A stretch of DNA of 11,656 nt from Leptospira_B sp964571605 (GTDB lineage: Bacteria > Spirochaetota > Leptospiria > Leptospirales > Leptospiraceae): positions 1-11,656 of the forward strand of contig CAZNCS010000117.1 of NCBI GenBank assembly GCA_964571605.1, in the 5' to 3' direction. Shown in pieces: positions 1-5,963 of this stretch (position 1 is its first letter; the number at the start of each line of letters is the position of its first letter). A model generated the notes under the pieces. That model was not told the DNA's origin and did no database searches. It saw only the letters and a list, made by a program, of their open reading frames with translations. The position numbers and the translations under genes are program-made.

Positions 1-72
1 AAAATCATCCTAGAAAGAGTAAGATCGGATCTTTCCCTTTTGAAAGAAAGACTGTTGGAGAAAGGATGTTGA
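1..72 (+). CDS. Possible 3' end of an upstream gene (partial)
   Basis: The frame starting at base 1 is open for 23 codons and ends with TGA at 70-72. The translated tail (…LSLLKERLLEKGC) is leucine-, lysine- and glutamate-rich and would form a charged helix, which looks like a real protein C-terminus. The stop overlaps the next start in the arrangement ATGTTGA (66-72), a layout typical of translational coupling. The frame of the downstream gene is also open to the window edge, so openness alone is weak evidence. No family can be recognised from so few residues. Confidence 0.4.
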   Translation, partial: KIILERVRSDLSLLKERLLEKGC

Positions 73-1403
73 ATAAAGTTTTTTTATCATCGTGTATTTT
101 AATTCTTTTGAGTTGTGCTTCTTCGGGAGTCGAAACGAGTCTTTCGGTCTCAGAAAAAGACACATTGTATCTCCCGCTTTCAGCACTTATTCCTCCCGAA
201 AAAAATATGGCATCTCTTTCTACCCCCAGATGGAAATGGAAGGTTAGCGGAATTTTACTCCATCATACCAAAGGTCTCTCTCCCGAAGAATACATTTCTA
301 AAAGTTCCCAGGCAGGTTGGCTCGTTCATTATCTCGTGGATAAAAAAGGAAAAATATTCGCTTTGGATGAAGCAGGCAAATTAGAATTACACGCTGCTCC
401 GAAAATCGATCCGAACGTAATCCATCTTTCCTGGGAAGGAGATAAAGAGGATATTCTCAAACGGCCCGTCCAAAAAAAAGCGCTCCTAATGGTTTTGGAT
501 AAAATTTCCAAAGAATACGGAATTCCATTAACCAATTTTGATGTATCTTCCCAAAAGGGGGTTTTCACTCATACTCAGGCAAAAAAGAAATTCGGAAGAT
601 TTCTAAACGGAAGCGATTGTGGGAACGAAAACGTATTAAAAAACATCTTGGAAGAATCGGGCGGAAGATACTTTCAGGAATCCGAATGGAAGGATCGATT
701 TGGAGATTGGGTTCTACGCAAAGAACGACCTTTCGTAGGACAGGATGGAGAAATTAAAGATCCTAGTTATGATAAAGGAAGAGGGGTTACCCCGGTCCCC
801 AAAGCGGAACTAGAATCGATCGCAAAAACGTCCGAGGGATTTTTGCCCGAAGACAAAAGGCTTAAATACAATTATAGAGGGGCCATCAGCGCCGACTGTG
901 TAGTTTTACATTTTACCGCTATCAACGATTACGACAGCACCTTAAGAGTATTAGAAAAACGAAATTTAGCTGCCACCTTTCTCGCGGATAAAGACGGAAA
1001 AACATACCAGTTACTAGACCATCCTCTTCATATGGCCGCAGCCGCCACAGGAACCAATCGAAATTGTTTTCAAATCGAAATAGTAGGCAAGGATACGGAA
1101 ATGTTACTTTCTAATCCCGCCCAAACGGCATCCGTCGTAAAATTAGTAAAAGAGCTCTCTCAAAAATACGAAATCCCTCTCAATAACAAAAGTGTAGAAT
1201 CTCTTAAGGGAATTTTTTCCCATACTCAGGCAAAGAAGAAATGGGGAGGTTCCATTTTCCTAGATGCTCAGGATTTCGATCCGGGAGAACCATATATGAA
1301 AAAAATTTTGGAACTCGCGGGCGGAATCTTTTATGAAGAAAAAGATTGGTTGGATAGAACAGGGGAATCTTGGGTTCTTCTGTTTACCGATTTTCAACCT
1401 TAA
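66..1403 (+). CDS. Lipoprotein with two tandem N-acetylmuramoyl-L-alanine amidase (amidase_2) domains
   Basis: Probable cell-wall amidase lipoprotein that would cut the bond between MurNAc and the stem-peptide L-Ala in the periplasm. Residues 1-17 form a lipoprotein signal (hydrophobic stretch, lipobox LLSC, lipidated C17). Two homologous domains follow at about 60-217 and 276-438, with matching blocks LHHT/LHFT, THTQAKKKFG/SHTQAKKKWG, and GG-x(7)-W-x-DR…WVL at the end of each. The second has the AmpD-type set: H282, E338, H386 and D405 within a DPGEP motif that resembles the family DPGP. The first keeps H66, H169 and D184, but the position of the catalytic Glu is S122 and DPG has become DCG, so it may bind zinc or peptidoglycan without cutting. 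The start at 66 has GGAG at 57-60 with 5-nt spacing and puts the signal peptide at the N-terminus. The 3' end overlaps the convergent regulator gene by 20 bp. The amidase_2 fold is fairly sure; activity is inferred. Confidence 0.8.
   Translation: MLNKVFLSSCILILLSCASSGVETSLSVSEKDTLYLPLSALIPPEKNMASLSTPRWKWKVSGILLHHTKGLSPEEYISKSSQAGWLVHYLVDKKGKIFALDEAGKLELHAAPKIDPNVIHLSWEGDKEDILKRPVQKKALLMVLDKISKEYGIPLTNFDVSSQKGVFTHTQAKKKFGRFLNGSDCGNENVLKNILEESGGRYFQESEWKDRFGDWVLRKERPFVGQDGEIKDPSYDKGRGVTPVPKAELESIAKTSEGFLPEDKRLKYNYRGAISADCVVLHFTAINDYDSTLRVLEKRNLAATFLADKDGKTYQLLDHPLHMAAAATGTNRNCFQIEIVGKDTEMLLSNPAQTASVVKLVKELSQKYEIPLNNKSVESLKGIFSHTQAKKKWGGSIFLDAQDFDPGEPYMKKILELAGGIFYEEKDWLDRTGESWVLLFTDFQP
243..1379 (+). 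repeat. Internal gene duplication: two amidase domain copies (243-716 and 891-1379)
   Basis: The two halves of the lipoprotein gene encode the same domain. At DNA level the clearest remnant is an identical 14-base block, CATACTCAGGCAAA, at 570-583 and 1221-1234, which covers the His-Thr-Gln-Ala-Lys motif of each copy. Elsewhere the copies have diverged strongly, so the duplication is old. A linker of about 58 residues, rich in Lys, Asp and Pro, separates the two domains. Confidence 0.75.
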
Positions 1404-2604
1404 TCTGTTTATTTTTACCGGTTCCTAGTTTTCCTCTTTCACCCAATTCGACCATTCCTCCCAGACTTCTACCGAGAGGCAGGCCGGATCGCCTGGTATG
1501 GATTTTGGAATTTTCCGAAGATTCGTTTTTCTTTTGTCTCAATTGACTAGGGGTTTTACCGGTAACCTTCCGGAAGGCGTCGTTAAAAGAAGATTTAGAA
1601 TTGAAACCTACAAAATAACAAATGGAAAGAATATCCTGGTCCGGCTTCTCTTCCAAAAGTTTTACAGCTTCGTCGATCCGGAATCGGTTGATATAATTAT
1701 GAAAGCCGGTTTGTAAATGTTCATTCAAAAATTCGGTGAGTTGGTACGGCTTAATCGCCAGATCTTCCGAAAGAGAATGTAAGGTCAGCTCCGGATCTCT
1801 GTACAATTTATCCTCGTTCATCAATTCTTCGATTCTAAGTTCTAATAAGTTCAGATCCAATCCGATCAATAGAGACTTTTCGTATTTTCTCTTTCGGACC
1901 TCTTTTGTCAAAGGAGCAAAAAAATCAGGATATCTAGAAGGCGCCAAGAATAATAGTCCGACTATGAATGCGACGAGTAACCCGCCTATTTCGAATAAAG
2001 AGTTCGATGCGAACATAAAACCGAATACCAAGGAATACATAGCAAACACAGTAATCGTTGCGAGTATCAAAATGAATCGAATTTGCGCCCTTAGTTCCGG
2101 AATAGAAAACACTATGAGCAACATTTTATATCTAAAAACGAAATAGCTGGTAGTAAGCACAGTCGTCGCAAAAAATCCGAGAGAAAGATAATGTTTATAC
2201 CGAATATCTCTGAATTCTCCCAGATCGGCAATGATCGAAGACCAATCCCTTCCGAAAAAAAGAAGTTCTCCCAAAAAAAATAAACCAGGAATTAGAAAAT
2301 GAACGCGGATATCACGATATAGAGTTTGGTTCGGATATATCAAAGAATGCGTATATAGCAGGGAAAGAGGACCGATGGTGGAGAAAGAGGTCAGTAAAAG
2401 AAAAATCGAATGCGGATACGTACGATCCACTTCCAAGATTACATTTGCCACCGTAAATAGTATGATCCCCAACGAAACAAATAGAAGTGCACCAATTCTA
2501 TCTTCTCTTCTATTTTTAGGAGGAATCAGCCTTTGGATCACCAATAAAAAAGAAAGGCCGCTTCCGAAGTAGAGTATAGGCGTTACCACCTCGGGATTTA
2601 ACAT
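1384..2604 (-). CDS. Membrane-anchored AraC-family transcriptional regulator (7-TM sensor plus HTH)
   Basis: DNA-binding regulator fixed in the inner membrane. Residues 1-222 carry about seven hydrophobic segments (near 8-25, 38-58, 66-90, 100-118, 138-158, 173-197, 203-222), joined by basic loops. A charged linker (KEVRKRKYEK) leads into an AraC-type double helix-turn-helix at about 259-355. Its second HTH shows the family signature: …ILSICYFVGFNSKSSFNDAFRK followed by GKTPSQLRQ. AraC domains behind multi-TM N-termini are a known architecture; the membrane part presumably senses a signal, but the ligand cannot be told. An extra basic, Gly-rich tail of about 46 residues (361-406) follows the HTH, where the family normally stops, and its last codons overlap the convergent amidase gene. 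The ATG at 2604 has no Shine-Dalgarno sequence (the six bases before it are CCGACT) but has a promoter-like sequence close upstream. It is divergent from the di-haem cytochrome gene, which is the obvious candidate target. Confidence 0.85.
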   Translation of the reverse strand: MLNPEVVTPILYFGSGLSFLLVIQRLIPPKNRREDRIGALLFVSLGIILFTVANVILEVDRTYPHSIFLLLTSFSTIGPLSLLYTHSLIYPNQTLYRDIRVHFLIPGLFFLGELLFFGRDWSSIIADLGEFRDIRYKHYLSLGFFATTVLTTSYFVFRYKMLLIVFSIPELRAQIRFILILATITVFAMYSLVFGFMFASNSLFEIGGLLVAFIVGLLFLAPSRYPDFFAPLTKEVRKRKYEKSLLIGLDLNLLELRIEELMNEDKLYRDPELTLHSLSEDLAIKPYQLTEFLNEHLQTGFHNYINRFRIDEAVKLLEEKPDQDILSICYFVGFNSKSSFNDAFRKVTGKTPSQLRQKKNESSENSKIHTRRSGLPLGRSLGGMVELGERGKLGTGKNKQIKVENR

Positions 2605-2611
2605 AGTCGGT

Positions 2612-2639
2612 ATATTAAGAAAATCAAAGACCTTGTCAA
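2612..2639 (-). promoter_or_regulatory. Sigma70-like promoter of the AraC-type regulator gene
   Basis: On the minus strand, a perfect -35 TTGACA (2634-2639) is followed by a 16-nt spacer and TAATAT (2612-2617), which matches 4 of 6 bases of TATAAT. Only seven bases separate the -10 from the ATG at 2604, so transcription would begin at or within a base or two of the start codon and give a leaderless mRNA. That agrees with the missing Shine-Dalgarno sequence. This is sequence inspection only; the start site is unmapped. Confidence 0.55.
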
Positions 2640-2911
2640 GTGTTCTCGTGCTCTCTTTCCTGAAGAAAAAATAACTCTCTCAAACAAGCATATAAATTAT
2701 TTTATTTCGAACAAGTTTACTATATTCCTCCCTCTCCCTTCTCGAATTATAAATGCTTATATGCTGCTTATATTATAAGTTTTGGTTTTTACACAACTAT
2801 TCGAATAATGAAACTCGAACGTTCGAATTCCGTCTCTCGGACGACCCGTTCTTCTTTCTAGGATATTCTGCAAGCCTAGTAACTCATCCGGAAAGTTTCG
2901 ACTCCCGGACT
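2640..2911. promoter_or_regulatory. Divergent intergenic control region with repeated TCGAA motifs
   Basis: Gene-free region between the divergent AraC-type and di-haem cytochrome genes. The pentamer TCGAA occurs at 2707-2711, 2742-2746, 2801-2805, 2815-2819 and 2823-2827, three times as the palindrome TTCGAA (2706, 2800, 2822). The last two occurrences together form the perfect 12-bp palindrome TCGAACGTTCGA (2815-2826). TGCTTATAT is repeated directly at 2754-2762 and 2765-2773, an 11-bp step or one helical turn. A weak promoter candidate for the plus-strand gene is TTGGTT (2782-2787), 16 nt, AATAAT (2804-2809). If used, it would leave a 5' leader of about 100 nt, and the palindrome would lie just at or after the start site. 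The rest of the region shows nothing I recognise. Confidence 0.4.
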
Positions 2912-2916
2912 AGGAG
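2912..2916 (+). promoter_or_regulatory. Ribosome binding site fixing the di-haem cytochrome start
   Basis: AGGAG lies six bases before the ATG at 2923. A second in-frame ATG at 2929 would have a 12-nt spacing, so the upstream ATG is preferred. The choice adds only two residues before the signal peptide. Confidence 0.7.
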
Positions 2917-2922
2917 CGGAAA

Positions 2923-5232
2923 ATGGAAATGCAAAAGATACGTAATGCAAAAAAATATTTGCAGTACGCATTGGTCGGGTTGTCCGTAATAGCTGCAGGT
3001 TGCCCTGCAGGAATTTTTACGGAATTCCCGGACCAAGAAGAAATATGTAAATTCGATCCGGTTAGAGAAAGTGTTCGTGCGATCTCCGCATCTACTTTCC
3101 CTGAGCCGGTATTACAGTCCGTACTGGTAAATGGCAATCTTGTTTGGCAAGTTGTCACGGACGGACCAGCCTACCCTACCCCTACTTTTAGTCCGGGGCA
3201 AACGATTACTCTAAAAGGTACCGGATTCGGATCCGGACCTGATATAGATTTTTCTAAGATTATGATCGGGAATACTAGAATTCTCGAGACCGATCTGAGA
3301 ATGTTTGAACAAAGATTGGATATCACCAAACAGGTGAATTTCGAAGTGGATACCGTTCATGATAGCTGGAACAAATACATTCTTGCTTGGGCGGACAATC
3401 AAATCCAGTTTAAAGTGCCGGAACATACTACAACCGGACCTTTGGTCGTCCAAATCCAAAAGAGAATCGGATACAATGATTCTCTTCTTCGCCCTGGGCA
3501 ACCTCATAACGTAATCGACGCACAAACAAGAAGAATCACTGACGAAGATTTTAAACATAAATGCGATGTGGTTTCCGTTTTAAGCGACGCGAAAGGCACC
3601 CAACCATTAGCAGTAAACGTAAACAATCCCGGCTTTAGCGCCTTATTAGCTTTAGGCGAGAAAGTTTTCTGGTCTTACGATTTCAATATCGGCGTCGCCC
3701 ATGCGATCCGTAATTTGGATTGGAGCAAAATTTTCGGCTACCAAGCCACAGATCCGGTTACTGGCGTTACTGCAGACCCATTGCTATTGTTTGGAGCTTA
3801 TAAAACAATCGCAGGCGAAGTTCCTGCTGCAGCAACGGATAACGTGTATTTTGATCCGTATCCGCAACCGACTCCGATTCCCGGTCTTTTGGGGGCAGAT
3901 CCTTTATACAAAGGAAATACTCGAAACAGCGGTTGGGCCGGATACAGATACGCACAAGCTTCGCATCCTTATACCGGAAACGGAGAGTGGATCGGATTCA
4001 ATTGTGCATCTTGTCACGGATATAGAATCACATTCGAAACTTCTCCCGGAAATACGATCACTAGGGTGATTCCCGGACTTCCAAATCCTAAATGGTCCAT
4101 GAAATGGTCTCTATTAGGAGATTTTAAAGGAATCAAAGAAAGCGAACCAGGACCTAGTTTCGATTCCGGATCTAAAGATGTGGATAAAACGATGTTGATC
4201 TATGCTATGCCTCAGGGCGCAGGGGAACACGCTTTGATCCGCGTTGCGGGAGATGGAAGCGAAACGGAAAACGATTATCAATTTTCGCCGATCGCAATTC
4301 CAAACGTAACCAATTATATGGGAGTCAGAAGATCTCTCTCTCATACTGAATCATATGTGGGATTCGAAGGTTCTTATATTCACTCGGAAGAACCAGACGG
4401 AGCCACCGGTTCCATGCACACCAAGGAACTCCAAGCGCTTACCGCTTATATGACTAAGTTAGACCAATACGATCGTCCTCTTAGACAAGTAGGAATGTAT
4501 CGTTGGCTGAAATCCAAAGGCAAACTTGTAGCACAAGTCGGCGGAGACAGTGGAGAAGGTAGTTTTGCACAAACCGGATGGGAAAATCTTCCCGGAGTTT
4601 CTGCCGCGGTTACAAGAGGTAAAACTACATTCCAAAGAGATTGTGGTTCTTGCCATAACGACAAGGTCGGATTGAACTCTAACGAAAAAATGTTCAAACT
4701 CAACGAAGTAGGAAGATTTTTCACTCCTACTATCTACCAGAGAGAACAACAATCCATCCGAGCCACTTTCTTAAGAGATATGTATTGGACACAACACCGA
4801 GGATTATTGAGCGACGGACATGTTCGTAACTTGGAAGACTTAGTGAATCCGGATCGTTGCGTGGAAGGTTCTGCGCTTTACAATTCGTATTATACTTTGC
4901 ATTCTCCGACGAATCCTGCGTTAGGCGGACCAGATTTCCCGGCTCCGTATCCTTCTCACAACAGAAAAGGAGACGTGTTCAGAGCAGTAAAATCTCCGGC
5001 CACCGACGTCGGAATCAAACGGAATCGATTTATCGAAAGACATAAATATTTCGTAACGGTTCCTTGGGACACCGGGTATTACTACTGGGATTATCAAAAA
5101 ATGAGAAGAGAATACGGACCGGAAGAATTGGGAACAACTCAACCGATCGGAATGCCGGCAACTCCTCACCCTTGGTGTTCTCAAACGGCCACTGAAGCAG
5201 ATGATCTGGTTGAATATATCCTCACACTATAA
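2923..5232 (+). CDS. IPT/TIG-domain di-haem c-type cytochrome lipoprotein (RoxA/MauG-like)
   Basis: Exported di-haem protein, probably a redox enzyme anchored on the periplasmic or outer face of a membrane. Residues 1-27 form a lipoprotein signal (basic start, hydrophobic run, AAGC with C27). Residues 84-180 look like an IPT/TIG immunoglobulin-like domain (PTFSPGQTITLKGTGFGSG … W.DNQIQFKVPE … GPLVVQI). Two covalent haem sites follow, CASCH (361-365) and CGSCH (574-578), 213 residues apart. That two-haem spacing and the block QHRGLLSDGHVRNLEDLVNP (624-643) recall the MauG/cytochrome c peroxidase/rubber oxygenase RoxA superfamily, of which RoxA-type members are about this large. Besides the haem cysteines and C27, four cysteines (42, 214, 646, 752) could form disulfides. 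I cannot settle peroxidase versus oxygenase or name a substrate. The gene is divergent from an AraC-type regulator, with hairpins after its stop. The haem and IPT assignments are solid; the enzyme class is inferred. Confidence 0.75.
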   Translation: MEMQKIRNAKKYLQYALVGLSVIAAGCPAGIFTEFPDQEEICKFDPVRESVRAISASTFPEPVLQSVLVNGNLVWQVVTDGPAYPTPTFSPGQTITLKGTGFGSGPDIDFSKIMIGNTRILETDLRMFEQRLDITKQVNFEVDTVHDSWNKYILAWADNQIQFKVPEHTTTGPLVVQIQKRIGYNDSLLRPGQPHNVIDAQTRRITDEDFKHKCDVVSVLSDAKGTQPLAVNVNNPGFSALLALGEKVFWSYDFNIGVAHAIRNLDWSKIFGYQATDPVTGVTADPLLLFGAYKTIAGEVPAAATDNVYFDPYPQPTPIPGLLGADPLYKGNTRNSGWAGYRYAQASHPYTGNGEWIGFNCASCHGYRITFETSPGNTITRVIPGLPNPKWSMKWSLLGDFKGIKESEPGPSFDSGSKDVDKTMLIYAMPQGAGEHALIRVAGDGSETENDYQFSPIAIPNVTNYMGVRRSLSHTESYVGFEGSYIHSEEPDGATGSMHTKELQALTAYMTKLDQYDRPLRQVGMYRWLKSKGKLVAQVGGDSGEGSFAQTGWENLPGVSAAVTRGKTTFQRDCGSCHNDKVGLNSNEKMFKLNEVGRFFTPTIYQREQQSIRATFLRDMYWTQHRGLLSDGHVRNLEDLVNPDRCVEGSALYNSYYTLHSPTNPALGGPDFPAPYPSHNRKGDVFRAVKSPATDVGIKRNRFIERHKYFVTVPWDTGYYYWDYQKMRREYGPEELGTTQPIGMPATPHPWCSQTATEADDLVEYILTL

Positions 5233-5248
5233 CTCTTGAATCGTCCGG

Positions 5249-5306
5249 CCAGAGGGTTTTGTTAAAAAACCTTCTGGGAGAAGAGAGAATTCATTCTCTC
5301 TTCTCC
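5249..5306. terminator. Double hairpin between convergent genes (probable bidirectional terminator)
   Basis: Hairpin 1 pairs CCAGAGGGTTTT (5249-5260) with AAAACCTTCTGG (5266-5277) around a 5-nt loop, 12 pairs with a single G·U. Hairpin 2 pairs GGAGAAGAGAGAAT (5277-5290) with ATTCTCTCTTCTCC (5293-5306), 14 perfect pairs around two bases. They share base 5277. Read on the minus strand, hairpin 2 is followed by CAGAAGG and then six T, which would suit termination of the Dps transcript. On the plus strand no T-run follows directly, so termination there would rest on the T-rich arm of hairpin 1. An outer GTCCGGC/GCCGGAC pair (5243-5249 and 5324-5330) encloses both. Confidence 0.6.
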
Positions 5307-5336
5307 GTGAGTGCGAGGCTTATGCCGGACTTAATT

Positions 5337-5804
5337 TTACTCGAGCATACTCCGCAACATCCACGCGGTTTTTTCATGAATTTGCAATCTTTGAGTGAGT
5401 AGATCGGTGGTGACCTCGTCTCCTCCGGACTCAGCAGCGGGAAGAATTCCTCTTGCTGTACGAATTACCGCCTCATGACCATCGACCAAATTTTTTAGCA
5501 TCTCTTCTGCCTTAGGTACTGCATCATCTTCTTTTAAAGAAGTTACAGCTGCGAATGCCTTATAGGTTCCGGGCGCCGGATACCCGAGAGATCGAATCCT
5601 TTCCGCAATCAAATCCAATGCATTCCATAATTCAGTATATTGGGTCATAAACATTAGATGCAGAGTATTGAATTGAGGCCCGGTCACGTTCCAATGGTAA
5701 TTATGAGTTTTTAAATATAAAAAATACGTATCCGCAAGTAAACTCGACAAACCTTTGTTAATAGCCTCTCTGTCCTTGTCCGGGATTCCTATGTTTGGCT
5801 TCAT
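5337..5804 (-). CDS. dps: Dps-family DNA-protection ferritin (miniferritin)
   Basis: Dps proteins form 12-subunit shells that oxidise Fe(II), usually with hydrogen peroxide, store the iron and shield DNA. At 155 residues this is the usual length. The four-helix ferritin pattern and the family block HNYHWNVTGPQFNTLH are plain. The inter-subunit ferroxidase ligands are all present: H37, H49, D64 and E68, with the same spacing as H31/H43/D58/E62 of Listeria Dps. There is no long lysine-rich N-terminal tail, so direct DNA binding through such a tail is not expected. The start has AGGAG (plus strand 5811-5815) six bases upstream. A perfect 15-bp PerR/Fur-type palindrome lies 30 bp before the ATG, which implies derepression by peroxide or low metal. 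The gene is convergent with the di-haem cytochrome and sits 159 bp downstream of the large kinase gene on the same strand, probably with its own promoter. Confidence 0.95.
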   Translation of the reverse strand: MKPNIGIPDKDREAINKGLSSLLADTYFLYLKTHNYHWNVTGPQFNTLHLMFMTQYTELWNALDLIAERIRSLGYPAPGTYKAFAAVTSLKEDDAVPKAEEMLKNLVDGHEAVIRTARGILPAAESGGDEVTTDLLTQRLQIHEKTAWMLRSMLE

Positions 5805-5810
5805 AAATTT

Positions 5811-5815
5811 CTCCT
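5811..5815 (-). promoter_or_regulatory. Ribosome binding site of dps
   Basis: On the minus strand, AAAGGAG precedes the ATG at 5804 with a 6-nt spacer. It is a strong Shine-Dalgarno sequence and confirms the chosen start. Confidence 0.75.
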
Positions 5816-5833
5816 TTATGCTAATGGAATATA

Positions 5834-5848
5834 TTAGAATGATTCTAA
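5834..5848 (-). promoter_or_regulatory. PerR/Fur-type operator upstream of dps
   Basis: TTAGAATGATTCTAA is a perfect 7-1-7 inverted repeat. It differs from the Bacillus PerR-box consensus TTATAATNATTATAA by one base in each half. On the minus strand a -10-like TAATAT (5831-5836) overlaps its promoter-proximal edge; no convincing -35 is seen. A repressor bound here would cover the promoter. PerR control of dps homologues is established in other bacteria and Leptospira encodes PerR/Fur-family proteins; which family member binds here is inferred. Confidence 0.65.
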
Positions 5849-5963
5849 ATAGTTAGACCAGAGCAAGTCTTTCTTTTCCATTCAGAATTTCTTTTTTCGA
5901 AGTTTCTAAATCGATCTGCAGAGGGAAATATTTGTAAACCGTTAGGAGGACCACTCGATCGAA

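Noticed and set aside
1480..1495. CAGGC/GCCTG hairpin as terminator of the amidase gene
   Set aside because: The stem is only five pairs, no T-run follows on either strand, and it lies within the coding tail of the regulator gene.
2753..2989. 78-residue plus-strand reading frame in the divergent spacer, running into the cytochrome gene
   Set aside because: It has no Shine-Dalgarno sequence, an unremarkable composition rich in Phe, Tyr and Cys, and overlaps the well-supported start and signal peptide of the cytochrome gene in another frame.
4446..4752. Two minus-strand reading frames of 92 and 97 residues inside the cytochrome gene
   Set aside because: They are antisense shadows of a region with clear haem-binding coding sequence and show no recognisable domain or ribosome binding site.
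5805..5963. Terminator for the large kinase gene in the spacer before dps
   Set aside because: I found no GC-rich stem followed by T on the minus strand after 5964. Read-through into dps cannot be excluded, but the PerR-like box argues for a separate dps promoter.
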